A stretch of DNA of 64,000 nucleotides from Streptomyces xylophagus (GCF_000716435.1 NZ_JNWO01000001.1:248001-312000); one strand, 5' to 3'. Shown: positions 12,016 to 22,663, counted from the first letter of the stretch. Translations and numbers: made by a program. Notes: generated from the sequence alone by a model not told the origin.

Positions 12016-12990
12016 ATGGCAGCTGTGGTGGGTTTCGAGGATCTGCGGCGACCGGCCGGGTACGCCCTCCTGACGCTGGCCGTCGCCGGCAGCTACTTCG
12101 TGGCGGGACGGCTCGGCCTGCTGCGGCAGCTGGTGGTCGAGGGCGCGGTGTTCACACCCATCTGGCCCCCCACCGGCGTCGCGGTGGCCTGCCTGCTGAT
12201 CTTCGGGCTGCGGGTGCTGCCCGGGATCGCCCTCGGCGTGCTCTTCGTGATCATGTCCCTCACCTCGCTCCACCTGACCGCGCTCGTCGTCCTGCTGGGC
12301 AACACCGTGGCCCCCGCCTGCGCCTACCTCATGCTGCGCCGGGTCGGCTTCCGCACCGACCTCGGCCGACTCCGGGACGGCCTCGCCCTGGTGTTCCTGG
12401 GTGCCCTGACCGCCATGCTGATCAGCGCGACCTGCGGGGTCGGCCTGCTCGTCGTCACCGACAAGCTGGCGGAGCACTCCTTCTGGCCGGTCTGGCTGGG
12501 CTGGTGGGTGGGCGACGCGATGGGGGTGCTGATCGTCACCCCGCTGCTGCTCGTCCTGCGCACGGTCCGCCTGCCCCTGGACCTGCACCGCTGGAAGGAG
12601 GCCCTGGGACTGGCGGCCACCATCGGCGTGATCGTCCCCCTGGTCACCCACAGCCACGTCAGTCTGCTGTTCCTGGTCTATCCGCTGCTGATCTGGGCGG
12701 CACTGCGGTTCCGCTTCGCGGGCAGCATGCTGTGCGCCCTGTTCGCCTCCGTCATGGCCACCATCGCCGCGACCCACGAGTCCGGCCCGTTCGCCCAGCT
12801 GACCCACGTCGAGGTGATGATGAAACTCCAGGCCTTCAACGGCACGATGGCACTCACCGCCCTGCTGCTGTCCTCCGTCATCACCGAGCAGCGCAACACC
12901 AGACTGTCGGTGGAACGCGCCTGCCAGGAACTGGCCGAGGTCCTCGAACACCTCACCGCGGGGGACCCGCGCCAGGGCGGCCGCCCGTGA
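12016..12990 (+). CDS. Stand-alone MASE1-domain membrane sensor
   Basis: The 324-residue protein is a MASE1 (membrane-associated sensor 1) domain with about eight to nine helices and the family motif FTPIWPPTGVAVA. It ends in a short cytoplasmic coil (EQRNTRLSVERACQELAEVLEHL), with no kinase, GGDEF or phosphatase output. MASE1 is usually fused to such outputs. Here two PP2C phosphatases flank it, so the coil may signal to one of them. The start is uncertain: the frame is open far upstream, with another ATG at 11911 and no good ribosome site at either. The 209 bases between this gene and the previous phosphatase show nothing else. It converges with the next gene, stops only four bases apart. 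Confidence 0.8.
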   Translation: MAAVVGFEDLRRPAGYALLTLAVAGSYFVAGRLGLLRQLVVEGAVFTPIWPPTGVAVACLLIFGLRVLPGIALGVLFVIMSLTSLHLTALVVLLGNTVAPACAYLMLRRVGFRTDLGRLRDGLALVFLGALTAMLISATCGVGLLVVTDKLAEHSFWPVWLGWWVGDAMGVLIVTPLLLVLRTVRLPLDLHRWKEALGLAATIGVIVPLVTHSHVSLLFLVYPLLIWAALRFRFAGSMLCALFASVMATIAATHESGPFAQLTHVEVMMKLQAFNGTMALTALLLSSVITEQRNTRLSVERACQELAEVLEHLTAGDPRQGGRP

Positions 12991-12994
12991 CCCG

Positions 12995-14152
12995 TCACGA
13001 GAGGCCCGCGTCGCCCCTCCTGCGCAGCACCAGCAGCGCGGTGTCGTCGCGGGGCGTGCCCGCCGTGTGCCGGCGCAGGTCGCCGTAGACGGTCGCCGGG
13101 ACGTCCTTCGGGGGGACATCGCCCCAGGCCGCCGCACGCTCTTCGAGGGGATAGAACGTGCCGGACGGATCGCGCGCCTCGGTGACCCCGTCCGTGCAGA
13201 GCAGAAGCGTGCCGTCCGAAGGGAACACGAACCATTCGACGGTACGAGGCTCAGGGGCCAGCGCGTCGAGGCCCAGCGGAACGCAGGGCTCCTGCCTGAG
13301 CACCGGCTCGGCCCGCTCCTCGCGCAGCAGCAGCGGCGCCACATGGCCGCAGTTGATCGCCTGGACCTCCTGCTCGCCGTCGACGCCCAGGACGAGCGCC
13401 GTCACGAACCTTTCCCGCTCGCCGGTCTGCGCCGCGAAGGAGTTGTGCCGCAGCACCGCCTCCTCCAGGGCGTCGACCACGGCGGTGAGCGTGGGCTCGG
13501 CAACGGCCGCCTCCCGGAAGGCACTCAGAACGGCGAAGGCCGCGCTGATCGCCTGGAGACCCTTGCCCTGGACGTCGGCGATGAAGACACGGGTGCCGTA
13601 CGGGGAGGCGACGACCTCGTAGACGTCGCCGCCCACCCGGCTGTCCTCCTCCACCGGCCGGTAGAGGCCGTGGACCAGGAGCTGGTCGGTCATCAGGGGG
13701 AACGGGCGCAGGATCTGCCGTTGCAGGGCAGCCGCCGCGGAACGCAGGCGCGCGATCTCGCCCTCCCAGCGGATCCGCTGCGCCGCCCGCGCCACGCTGA
13801 GGCCGTTGAACACCAGGGTGAAGGCGACGACCGCCGCGTCCGCGCCCGCCGTGCCCAGCGGACTGTCGATGAGGGAGCCGACGATCACGAGCGTCACCCA
13901 CACGGAGGCGACGGTGGTCTGCCGTACGGTGCCGCGCCCCGCGATCAGCGCGGGCAGTACGACCAGAAAGGGAGCCGGCCGGGTGTCCCGGCCCAGCGCG
14001 ATACCGGTCAACGCCACCAGCAGGGTGACGCTGACGAGCCAGAACACCACCACGGCCCAGCGGAGCGGAGGCGTGACCCGGTGCCCGGCGTCGGCCACGG
14101 TGGAACCGGCCGGATCTCTCGAGGTACGCACCGGCCCTCCCGCTGCCTTCAT
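12995..14152 (-). CDS. Membrane-bound PP2C/SpoIIE protein phosphatase
   Basis: This 385-residue protein has three to four N-terminal helices (about residues 28-122) and a short coil (RIRWEGEIARLRSAAAALQRQILRPFP). The SpoIIE phosphatase domain follows, with metal-binding motifs in RVGGDVYEVV, IADVQGKG, CTDGVTEARDPSG and PRDDTALLVL. The architecture is common in Streptomyces and suggests a signal sensed in or near the membrane that controls dephosphorylation of an anti-sigma antagonist. No partner RsbV/RsbW pair is in the window. Its 5' region is shared with the rhomboid-like gene, and a 15-bp palindrome lies between them. Confidence 0.92.
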   Translation of the reverse strand: MKAAGGPVRTSRDPAGSTVADAGHRVTPPLRWAVVVFWLVSVTLLVALTGIALGRDTRPAPFLVVLPALIAGRGTVRQTTVASVWVTLVIVGSLIDSPLGTAGADAAVVAFTLVFNGLSVARAAQRIRWEGEIARLRSAAAALQRQILRPFPLMTDQLLVHGLYRPVEEDSRVGGDVYEVVASPYGTRVFIADVQGKGLQAISAAFAVLSAFREAAVAEPTLTAVVDALEEAVLRHNSFAAQTGERERFVTALVLGVDGEQEVQAINCGHVAPLLLREERAEPVLRQEPCVPLGLDALAPEPRTVEWFVFPSDGTLLLCTDGVTEARDPSGTFYPLEERAAAWGDVPPKDVPATVYGDLRRHTAGTPRDDTALLVLRRRGDAGLS

Positions 14153-14201
14153 TCGTCGGACAACCGTCGGGAACGCTTCCCACTCTTCAATATCAGCCCC
14201 A

Positions 14202-14216
14202 CGCGTACCGTACGCG
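14202..14216. promoter_or_regulatory. 15-bp perfect palindrome in a divergent promoter region
   Basis: CGCGTACCGTACGCG has seven-base arms and one central base. It sits between the divergent membrane phosphatase gene (start 14152) and the rhomboid-like gene (start 14320), a natural place for a dimeric repressor. The regulator is not known. Confidence 0.45.
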
Positions 14217-14319
14217 AGCTGCGACGACAGGTCCGACCCGCCCCGGGATGGGCCTGACCCGTTCAGGGGGCTAGATTCCGATCCGTATGTTTGTCCGATG
14301 ATGGGGGAGTTGGGGGAGC

Positions 14320-15048
14320 GTGTTCATCTGGCGCACATTGCGGGGTGAATGGCAGGGCATCGTCGTCGATCCTGTACGGCAGTTGCTGCGGCGGGGACTG
14401 CCGGGCCTGTCCCTGGCGTTCGTCGCCGCCTTCGGCGTCATCTTCTTCCACGCGCTGGCTCAGGACCCGACCGGCGCGGAGATCGTCCGGCACCTCGGCG
14501 GCGTCCAGGGCGACCTGCCGCTGTGGCTGGCCCTGCTGCGTACCCCCATCTCGCTGTACGTGCCCGCCCTCGACCTTCCGGTATGGGCCGGCATCACCCA
14601 GCTGTTCCTGGCGTTCGCGCTGGCCGAGCTGGCACTCGGCCGGGCCCGGACCCTGGTCGTCGCCTACGCGACCACGCTGGCCGGCACCCTCACGGTGCGC
14701 GTGATGCTGCTGATCGGGCCCGGCTGCGGGGGGCTCGGGCTACGGCCCGAGATCGGGCACGTCCTCGACACGGGGCCGTCCGCGGCGGTCGTAGGACTGT
14801 TCACCTATCTGGCCGTCGTCCGGCGTGCGCCCATCGTGTTCCTCCTCACCGGCGGATCGATGGTGTGGGAGTCGATCGTCAAACCCAACCTGGCGGGCCG
14901 CGAGCACCTGGTCGCGGTGGGCGCCGCCATCGTCATGGGGCTGGTCCACGAGCTGCGCCACAGGCGCCCGAGCGTCACGACGCTGCTTCCGCACTTCAAG
15001 ACGAACGCACCGGTCAGGGCTGAGACACACTGCCCATCTCCGCGGTGA
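14320..15048 (+). CDS. Rhomboid-like intramembrane protein
   Basis: The 242-residue protein has about six helices. LDTGPSAAVVGL resembles the rhomboid GxSx active-site helix and GREHLVAVGAAIVMGL the later His helix. This suggests a rhomboid-family intramembrane serine protease or an inactive relative; the usual L1 loop W-R motif is not clear. The GTG at 14320 is the only start I can support, because ATGs just upstream are out of frame or run into a stop; GGGGGAG lies closer than usual. The 3' end overlaps the convergent TerD gene by 35 bases. Confidence 0.7.
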   Translation: MFIWRTLRGEWQGIVVDPVRQLLRRGLPGLSLAFVAAFGVIFFHALAQDPTGAEIVRHLGGVQGDLPLWLALLRTPISLYVPALDLPVWAGITQLFLAFALAELALGRARTLVVAYATTLAGTLTVRVMLLIGPGCGGLGLRPEIGHVLDTGPSAAVVGLFTYLAVVRRAPIVFLLTGGSMVWESIVKPNLAGREHLVAVGAAIVMGLVHELRHRRPSVTTLLPHFKTNAPVRAETHCPSPR

Positions 15049-15547
15049 ACCCCACCGGCTCACTGTCGAACCCCCGCACCATCGGGCGGAACTCCCAGTC
15101 CCCGGAGGCGTCCTTGGTGAACTCCCCGACCGTCGCGGCGGTGGACCCGGCCACCCCCGCGAAGTCGTCCGACAGCAACTCCTTGTAGCCCTCCACGACC
15201 AGCGCCCTGGCGTGCGACAGATCACCGAAGGTCCTTGTCCCGCCGTTCTGATGGATCGCCACGCCCACGACCACCCGCGCGAACGACGAGGCGAGGCGGT
15301 CGAGTTCGAGGACCATCACCTCCATGTACCCGTACCCCTGGCCGCTCTCGCTGTGCCGGCTCATGTTGATGGTGCCGTCCGGCGAGCGGCTCTCGGAGTT
15401 GACGACGTACACCGGGCGTCCGTGCGGGGCGTCGGCGGAGTAGGTCGCCGCGACGATGTCCAGATGGCGCGGCTGCTGCCCCCAGGGACTGGGATCCCAG
15501 CGGAGCCGGACTTCGACCTTCCCCACTACCTTGCTGATGCTGCTCAC
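15014..15547 (-). CDS. TerD-family protein
   Basis: TerD proteins are Ca2+-binding beta-sandwich proteins linked to tellurite resistance and stress; Streptomyces have many copies, some affecting development. This 177-residue protein has the motifs LRWDPSPWGQQPRHLDIVAATY, GYGYMEVMVLELDRL and VVGVAIHQNGGTRTFGDL. It is a little shorter than the usual 190 residues and diverged: the canonical GDN-x-T-GxGDGDDE calcium segment is replaced by SRSPDGTINMSRHSESGQ, so Ca2+ binding may be weakened. It stands alone, without other ter genes. It overlaps the end of the rhomboid-like gene on the opposite strand. Confidence 0.85.
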   Translation of the reverse strand: MSSISKVVGKVEVRLRWDPSPWGQQPRHLDIVAATYSADAPHGRPVYVVNSESRSPDGTINMSRHSESGQGYGYMEVMVLELDRLASSFARVVVGVAIHQNGGTRTFGDLSHARALVVEGYKELLSDDFAGVAGSTAATVGEFTKDASGDWEFRPMVRGFDSEPVGFTAEMGSVSQP

Positions 15548-15638
15548 TGATTGCCGCTCCCGTATCAGGCCATCACGGGACGATCCCCCGCATGGTCAAG
15601 TATGGCTCTTCGACCGCCTGTTGATGCCGTCCGAGCGT

Positions 15639-15660
15639 GCCTGACCTGCCGGGGTCAGGC
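15639..15660 (-). terminator. Hairpin at the end of the M20 peptidase gene
   Basis: GCCTGACC (15639-15646) and GGTCAGGC (15653-15660) form a perfect 8-bp stem that includes the M20 stop codon. The rest of 15548-15638 shows nothing notable. Confidence 0.5.
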
Positions 15661-16755
15661 GTTCCGGATCGCGTCCACGAGCCCGGCGACCAGGTTCGCC
15701 CGCTCGGCCATCGACGCGACGAGCAGATACTCGTGGTCGGCATGGGCCCCGCCCCCGACGGCACCCAGACCGTCGAGCGTCGGCACCCCGAGCGCGGCCG
15801 TGAAGTTTCCGTCGCTCCCACCGCCGACGGCCCGGCCTTCGAGCCCGGGCAGCAACTGCTGGGCGACCGCGAACAGTTCGGCCGCCGCGGACTCGGGCAT
15901 CGGCGGCCGTCCGACACTTCCTCGTACGGTGATCACGGCCTCGTCGAGATGAGGAGCGAGGGCGGCGAACGCGGACTCGATCCGCTCCTTCTCCTCTGCC
16001 GACTCGACCCGGACGTCCACGACGACGGTCGCCTCCGCCGGCACTACGTTGTCCAGCGTCCCCGCCGACGCGACGGTCGGGGTCACGGTCGTGCCGAACT
16101 CGGGCCGCGCCAACGCCACGATGTCCAGCACCTGGTGCGCCGCCTCGACCAGCGCGTTGACCCCGGCGGCGGGCTCCAGCTCCGCGTGTGAGGCCCGCCC
16201 GGCGACGGAGACCTCGAAAGTGCCACACCCCTTGCGGCCGGTCTTCACGGCCCCGCCGTCGGCGGCACCCTCGACCACGAGGACGGCACCACAGGCGAGG
16301 GCGCGTTCCTCGATCAGCGCTCGGGAGAAGAGGGAGCCGACCTCTTCATCCGCAGTCACCAGGATTTCGACACCGGACCGGTCGTCCAGCGCCGCCAGTC
16401 CATGGATCGCCTGCACCAAGCCGCCGAGCATGTCGAAGACACCGGGGCCGGTCACGCGCCCGTCCTCGATCCTGAACGGGCGACGCGCAAGGGTGCCGAG
16501 CGGAAACACGGTGTCGTGGTGACCGAGGATCAGCACGCGGGGTGTGCCACCGCCGGACCAGTGGACGTGCGGCCCGCCCTCGCTCTCCACCAGCTCGGCC
16601 CGCCCGCCGAGCCGCCCCTCGATGACACCGGCGACGGTCTCGGCCGATGTCCGCAGGGCGCCCAGGTCGCGGGAGGGGGACTCGATCTCGACGAGGGCGC
16701 GCAGGTCTTCGATCATCGCGTCGACACTCACATCGACGATCTTGGGTGTGGTCAC
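15655..16755 (-). CDS. M20-family metallopeptidase (glutamate carboxypeptidase-like)
   Basis: This 366-residue zinc peptidase has the family metal-site motifs: ILGHHDTVF (His and Asp), GRVTGPGVFDMLGG (bridging Asp), TADEEVGS (catalytic and metal Glu) and, near the C-terminus, GGGAHADHEYLL (last His). A dimerisation lid domain (about residues 175-285) interrupts the catalytic domain. Relatives cleave C-terminal glutamate, N-acyl amino acids or short peptides in the cytoplasm; the substrate cannot be fixed. The GTG at 16755 is the chosen start. It lies downstream of argG on the same strand with a terminator between, so it is likely its own unit. Confidence 0.88.
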   Translation of the reverse strand: MTTPKIVDVSVDAMIEDLRALVEIESPSRDLGALRTSAETVAGVIEGRLGGRAELVESEGGPHVHWSGGGTPRVLILGHHDTVFPLGTLARRPFRIEDGRVTGPGVFDMLGGLVQAIHGLAALDDRSGVEILVTADEEVGSLFSRALIEERALACGAVLVVEGAADGGAVKTGRKGCGTFEVSVAGRASHAELEPAAGVNALVEAAHQVLDIVALARPEFGTTVTPTVASAGTLDNVVPAEATVVVDVRVESAEEKERIESAFAALAPHLDEAVITVRGSVGRPPMPESAAAELFAVAQQLLPGLEGRAVGGGSDGNFTAALGVPTLDGLGAVGGGAHADHEYLLVASMAERANLVAGLVDAIRNA

Positions 16756-16830
16756 GGGAGAAGGCTACGCGGGGAGGCGTGGGCGGCTTGTGGTCGGCTG
16801 CCGTGCGCCCCAGCTCCCCAATCGACGGAA

Positions 16831-16863
16831 GGCCGGCCCGACGCCCAACGCGTCGAACCGGCC
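16831..16863 (-). terminator. Terminator after argG
   Basis: GGCCGG/CCGGCC (16831-16836 with 16858-16863) and CGACGC/GCGTCG (16839-16844 with 16850-16855) make a two-part stem with a 2+2 internal bulge and a five-base loop, 29 bases past the argG stop. Confidence 0.6.
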
Positions 16864-16891
16864 CTACGGCGTCGCTGTTCCCCGGAGTCGG

Positions 16892-18372
<1,481 letters not shown>

Positions 18373-18420
18373 AGTCCCCCCTCTTGGACCGGTCCCGCCG
18401 GATGCCTCAGGAACCCTGAC

Positions 18421-18468
18421 CGGTCCTGCCGGGTGGCCTCCGGAAAGGGAAGCCACCCGGCAGGACCG
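18421..18468 (-). terminator. Terminator of the ribose-type ABC operon
   Basis: A perfect 17-bp stem pairs 18421-18437 with 18452-18468 around a 14-base loop, just after the substrate-binding-protein stop. Confidence 0.8.
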
Positions 18469-18482
18469 CCGGTCGGGGTCCG

Positions 18483-19484
18483 TCAACAGCCCGCCTTGTA
18501 GAAGTACTTGCTGATCTCGGGCTGGTTCATGTTCGCCTTGGTGATGGCCACCATGTTGGTGCCGATCGACTTCTGGACGGTCTTGCCCTCGAAGGCGGCG
18601 GCGAGCTGGTCGACGGCCTCCTTGCCGATCGCCCCCGGGTCCTGGGCGACCAGGACCTGGAGGGTGCCCGCCTTGAGCGAGGCGACCTCGTCCGGTTCGG
18701 CGTCGAACGCGGCGACCTTCACCGTGCCCTGCTTGCCGGCCTGCTTGAGACCGGTGGCGATGCCCGTGCCGGTGTTGGTGTTGCCCGCGAAGACGCCGCC
18801 GAGGTCGGGGTGGGCCGCCAGCGTCGACTGGATCTGGGAGGCCGCGGTGGCCGGCAGGTCGTTGTCGTAGAGGGTCGGCAGCAACTTGATGTTCGGGTAC
18901 TTCCCCATCTCCTCGGTGAAGCCCTTGATGCGGGCGTCGGTCGTGGAGACGCCGGGCTTGACGCTGATGACGATCGCCGAGCCCTTCTCGTCCATCAGCT
19001 TGGCGAGCGCGTCGGCCGCCACCCGGCCGCCCTTCTCGTTGTCGGACGAGATCCGGGTGATGCCGATGGAGGTGTCGGTGACCGTGGTGTCGACGAGCGC
19101 GACCTTGGTCCCGGACGACTGGATCTGCTTGAGCGAGGGGGTGAGCGCGCTGACGTCGACCGGCGAGATCAGCAGCCCGTCCGGCCGGGTCGCCGCCACC
19201 GAGTCGATGAGCGGACGCTGCACCGACACGTCCCACTGCGCGGAACCGTCCGCGGAGAAGTCCATGCCCTTGGCCTTGGCCTCGGTCTGCGCCGCGCAGG
19301 TCATGGTGATGTAGAAGGGGTCGCTCTTCACGCCGGTGATCAGCCGGACCTTCTTGCCGGAGGCGCCTCCCTTCGATCCCGAACCGCCGCTGTCGCTCGA
19401 CGAACTGCAGGCGGCGGCGCCGGTGAGGGCCAGCACGGTGCCCGCGGCGACCAGTACTTTGCGCGTGATGCGAGTGCTCGACAT
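18483..19484 (-). CDS. Sugar ABC transporter substrate-binding lipoprotein (ribose/periplasmic-LacI type)
   Basis: This 333-residue lipoprotein has a signal peptide with lipobox LTGAAAC and a Ser/Gly linker. It then has a type-I periplasmic-binding fold of the Peripla_BP_4 kind (RLITGVKSDPFYITMTCAAQTEAKAKG; DGLLISPVDVSALTP; GVFAGNTNTGTGIATGLKQAG). It captures a monosaccharide for the adjacent permease and ATPase. ATG 19484 is preferred because AGGAGG lies eight bases upstream. It is the last gene of a three-gene operon and follows the permease by 76 bases. The ligand cannot be read, and there is no catabolic gene beside it to help. Confidence 0.92.
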   Translation of the reverse strand: MSSTRITRKVLVAAGTVLALTGAAACSSSSDSGGSGSKGGASGKKVRLITGVKSDPFYITMTCAAQTEAKAKGMDFSADGSAQWDVSVQRPLIDSVAATRPDGLLISPVDVSALTPSLKQIQSSGTKVALVDTTVTDTSIGITRISSDNEKGGRVAADALAKLMDEKGSAIVISVKPGVSTTDARIKGFTEEMGKYPNIKLLPTLYDNDLPATAASQIQSTLAAHPDLGGVFAGNTNTGTGIATGLKQAGKQGTVKVAAFDAEPDEVASLKAGTLQVLVAQDPGAIGKEAVDQLAAAFEGKTVQKSIGTNMVAITKANMNQPEISKYFYKAGC

Positions 19485-19560
19485 AAGGATGTCCTCCTGG
19501 GTCATGCGAGGGTTGGGGCGAAGGTCTGGGCGGGGACAGGGGCAGAGAGCAGGTCGGGGG

Positions 19561-20622
19561 TCATGCGCGCTCTCGGGTCTTCCTGCGCATCTGGTCGATG
19601 TAGACGGCCACGACCAGGACGACGCCCACGGCGACGTCCTGCCAGTACTGCTGGACGCCGATGACGATCAGTCCGGTCGTCAGCACGGCGGGGATGAACA
19701 CGCCGATCACCGTGCCGAGTACGGAACCCCGCCCGCCGAACAGGCTGGTGCCGCCCAGGACCACCGCGGTGATCACCTTCAGGTTGTCGGTGGAGTGCCC
19801 GGCGATGGACGTCGTGCCGTACGAGGCCAGCCACATCACCGCGCCCAGACCGGCGAGCAGCCCCATCAGGCCGTAGACCTTGATCAGGTGGCGGCCGACC
19901 GGGATGCCCGCGCGGCGTACGGCGGTCGGGTTCGAGCCGATGGCCAGGGTGTGGCTGCCGAACCTCGTGGCGCCGAGGACCGCGCCGAACAGGGCGGTGA
20001 CCACGGCGGCGAGGATCACCATCCAGGGGATGCCGAGCAACTTGCCGAATCCCAGGCTGTTTTGGAGATGGGTCGCCGCGGCGCCGGCCGGGTCCTGGCC
20101 GCCGGTGGCGAGTTCGGCGATGCCCAGTGCCGCGCCGAGACCACCCAGGGTCACGATCAGCGGGGGCACCTTCCCGGTCGCCACCACCGCTCCTTGCAAC
20201 GCACCCCAACCCGTCCCCACCGCAAGGGCGATGACGACGCAGACGACGACCGTGCCCCAGCCGGCGGTGGGCCCGCCGTGGTGGACGTTGTACTCGCCCG
20301 CCGACACCGCCGCCAGGACCAGCACCGAGCCGATCGACAGGTCGATGCCCGCGGTGATGATCACGAACGTCATGCCGACGCCGAGCACCAGATAGATCGA
20401 CGCGTTCACCGCGATCTGCGTGATGTCGTACGTGGTGAAGAACTTGCCCGGCGCCGCGATCGTGAAGAACGCGACCAGCGCGACGAGGATCACGAATGTC
20501 CACAACTCGCTGACGCCGGCGGCCCGTCGAAGCCACGGAGGTACGGCGAACCGTCCGCCGTCGGACTCGGGCGCGTCCGGCGCCTTGGCCGTCGGCTTGA
20601 TGTCCTGGCTGTTGGCGCTCAT
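19561..20622 (-). CDS. Sugar ABC transporter permease (RbsC/BPD_transp_2 family)
   Basis: The 353-residue protein has about ten helices and the family segments FFTTYDITQIAVNASIYLVLGVGMTFVIITAGIDLSIGS and GTSLFGGRGSVLGTVIG. Ribose-type importers use a homodimer of such a permease. Its ATG overlaps the stop of the ATPase gene by four bases, so the two are translationally coupled. Confidence 0.93.
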   Translation of the reverse strand: MSANSQDIKPTAKAPDAPESDGGRFAVPPWLRRAAGVSELWTFVILVALVAFFTIAAPGKFFTTYDITQIAVNASIYLVLGVGMTFVIITAGIDLSIGSVLVLAAVSAGEYNVHHGGPTAGWGTVVVCVVIALAVGTGWGALQGAVVATGKVPPLIVTLGGLGAALGIAELATGGQDPAGAAATHLQNSLGFGKLLGIPWMVILAAVVTALFGAVLGATRFGSHTLAIGSNPTAVRRAGIPVGRHLIKVYGLMGLLAGLGAVMWLASYGTTSIAGHSTDNLKVITAVVLGGTSLFGGRGSVLGTVIGVFIPAVLTTGLIVIGVQQYWQDVAVGVVLVVAVYIDQMRRKTRERA

Positions 20623-21437
20623 CGCCCGTCCTCCGCTTCCGTCGTGCCGACCGGGGCGTGGTTCCCGTTGTGCGCGGGTTCGTCCAGCGATCCGGTCATG
20701 GCTCCGACGAGTTCCTCGATCGTGGTGTCGGCCGCGGTGAACGAGGCGACCCGGCGCCCCAGCCGCAGCACTTCGACCCGGTCCGCGACCGACAGCACCT
20801 CGGGCATGTTGTGGCTGATGAGGACGACACAGATGCCCCGGTCGGCCACCCTGCGGACGGTCTCCAGGACACGGGCGCGCTGGACGACGCCCAGGGCGGC
20901 GGTCGGCTCGTCCATGAAGATGACCTTGTTGGCGAAGGCGACGGCGCGCGCTACGGCCACGGACTGCCGTTGCCCTCCCGACAACGTTGTCACAGGAGCC
21001 GTCACATCTTTCAGTTCGACGCCCAGCTCACCGAAGGCCGCAACTGCCTCACGGCGCATCGTGGGCCGGTCGAGCACGCCCAGGCGGCCGAGAAAGCCCC
21101 CGCGCACAAGTTCTCTGCCGAGATAGAGATTGGCCGCCGCGTCCAGGTCGGGCGCCAGCGAAAGATCCTGGTAGACGGTCTCGACTCCGTGCCGTTGCGC
21201 GTCCATCGGCCCCGTGAACCGGATCGGCACCCCGTCCAGGCGCACCTCGCCCTCGTCCGGGGTGAGCACGCCGGAAAGTACGTTCACCAAAGTCGACTTG
21301 CCGGCACCGTTGTCACCGATCAGTGCGACGACCTCACCGGCGTGCGCCGTGAAGTCGGCGCCCGAGAGCGCCTGGACATGGCCGAAACGCTTGACCACAC
21401 CGTGCGCCGCGAGAAGGGGTTCTCTTGCAGAGGCCAT
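20619..21437 (-). CDS. Sugar ABC transporter ATPase, single-domain form
   Basis: This 272-residue ATPase has Walker A GDNGAGKST, signature LSGGQRQ and Walker B VIFMDEPTAALG. Ribose-type systems more often have a double ATPase of about 500 residues; here there is only one domain, so it must dimerise, as in the FrcA type. The ATG at 21437 starts MASAREPLLAAHG; the open frame further upstream is the regulatory region shared with the divergent LacI gene. It is the first gene of the operon. Confidence 0.92.
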   Translation of the reverse strand: MASAREPLLAAHGVVKRFGHVQALSGADFTAHAGEVVALIGDNGAGKSTLVNVLSGVLTPDEGEVRLDGVPIRFTGPMDAQRHGVETVYQDLSLAPDLDAAANLYLGRELVRGGFLGRLGVLDRPTMRREAVAAFGELGVELKDVTAPVTTLSGGQRQSVAVARAVAFANKVIFMDEPTAALGVVQRARVLETVRRVADRGICVVLISHNMPEVLSVADRVEVLRLGRRVASFTAADTTIEELVGAMTGSLDEPAHNGNHAPVGTTEAEDGR

Positions 21438-21600
21438 GTTGTGCCTTCTGGTTGGTATCGTTAACAGCTCGTCGATTCTGGGAGGCCCGTGGGTGGGCGT
21501 CAAGGGTCGTGAACGAACGGGGAATTGGGCGGGCGCCGTCCGTCCGTCCGTCGGACAGGCCCCGGTCCGGTCGCGCTGGACGAGATCTGGAGGACGCGGC

Positions 21601-22626
21601 GTGGCCAGCCGTCCCAGGATGAAGGACGTAGCCGCGGAAGCCGGCGTGAGCGTGATGACGGTGTCCCGGGTCGTCAACGGCGAGGCGGGAGTCGCACCGC
21701 GGACCGCCGCCCGCGTGGAGGCCGCCGTCCGCAAGCTGGGCTACCAACGCGACGACGTGGCACGGCAGTTGCGCCGCACGAACCGATTGAGTCAGACCGT
21801 CGGACTGATGGTGGACAACGTTGCCGACCCCTTCATGGCGGCCGTCGCCTCGGCCATCGAGGACGTCGCCCACCGGCGCGGCAACATGGTGCTCATCGGC
21901 TCCAGCCGCGCCGACCCGCACCGCGAGCGCGAGGTCGTCGCGGCCTTCACCGCCCGCCGGGTCGACGGTCTGATCCTCACCCCGGTCGCGGGCGACCACC
22001 GGTTGTTGCGCTCGGCGCAGGCCCAGGGCACGAAGATCGTGTGCGTGGACCGGGCGGCGCCGGGCCTGGACGTGGACACCGTGGTGGTGGACAACTTCGG
22101 CGCGGTGCGGCGGGCTGTGGGCCATCTGATCGCGCACGGCCACCGCCGTATCGGCTACCTCGGCGACAAGCGGGAGATCTGGACCTTCGCCGAACGCCAC
22201 CGCGGCTATCTGGCGGCCCTGAGCGCCGCGGGCATCGACGCCGACCCGACGCTCGTCCGGCACGGCTTACGGTCTGGCGCCGACGCAGCCCGGGCCGTCA
22301 CGGCGATCCTCGCCGCACCCGAGCCGCCGACGGCCGTACTCGCGGGCAACGAAGTCCTCGCGTTCGGCGTGCTGGCCGTGCTGCCCGCCACCGTCGCGTT
22401 CATCGCCTTCGACGACTTCGCCCTGGCCGCGCAGCTGACCCCGCCGGTCACCGTCATCGCCCAGGACCCCGTGGCCCTCGCGACGAGCGCCGCGCATCTG
22501 CTCTTCGCCCGCATCCACGGCGATACGTCACCGCCGCGCAGGGTCGTCATGCCGACCGAGCTGATCCCGCGCGGGTCGGGGGAGATCCCGGGCCCCGGTA
22601 CGCCGTTCCCAACGCATCGGCGCTGA
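21601..22626 (+). CDS. LacI-family transcriptional regulator of the adjacent ABC operon
   Basis: The 341-residue protein begins with a LacI helix-turn-helix (MKDVAAEAGVSVMTVSRVVNGEAG) and hinge, followed by a periplasmic-binding-like effector domain (NRLSQTVGLMVDNVADPFMAAV; RVDGLILTPV; RIGYLGDK). It is divergent from the ribose-type ABC operon and so probably its local repressor. GTG 21601 is chosen because GGAGG lies seven bases upstream; ATG 21619 is the other choice. The 163 bases between the two units contain GTTAAC (21460-21465), but I see no long palindrome. Confidence 0.92.
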   Translation: MASRPRMKDVAAEAGVSVMTVSRVVNGEAGVAPRTAARVEAAVRKLGYQRDDVARQLRRTNRLSQTVGLMVDNVADPFMAAVASAIEDVAHRRGNMVLIGSSRADPHREREVVAAFTARRVDGLILTPVAGDHRLLRSAQAQGTKIVCVDRAAPGLDVDTVVVDNFGAVRRAVGHLIAHGHRRIGYLGDKREIWTFAERHRGYLAALSAAGIDADPTLVRHGLRSGADAARAVTAILAAPEPPTAVLAGNEVLAFGVLAVLPATVAFIAFDDFALAAQLTPPVTVIAQDPVALATSAAHLLFARIHGDTSPPRRVVMPTELIPRGSGEIPGPGTPFPTHRR

Positions 22627-22663
22627 CGACTTCCGCCCCCCGTCCCGCGCACGGCATCGATGG

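Noticed and set aside
21438..21600. GTTAAC at 21460 as another site of the GTTAACNNNGTTAYC regulator
   Set aside because: The second half-site is absent (GTTAACAGCTCGTCG), so the match is probably chance.
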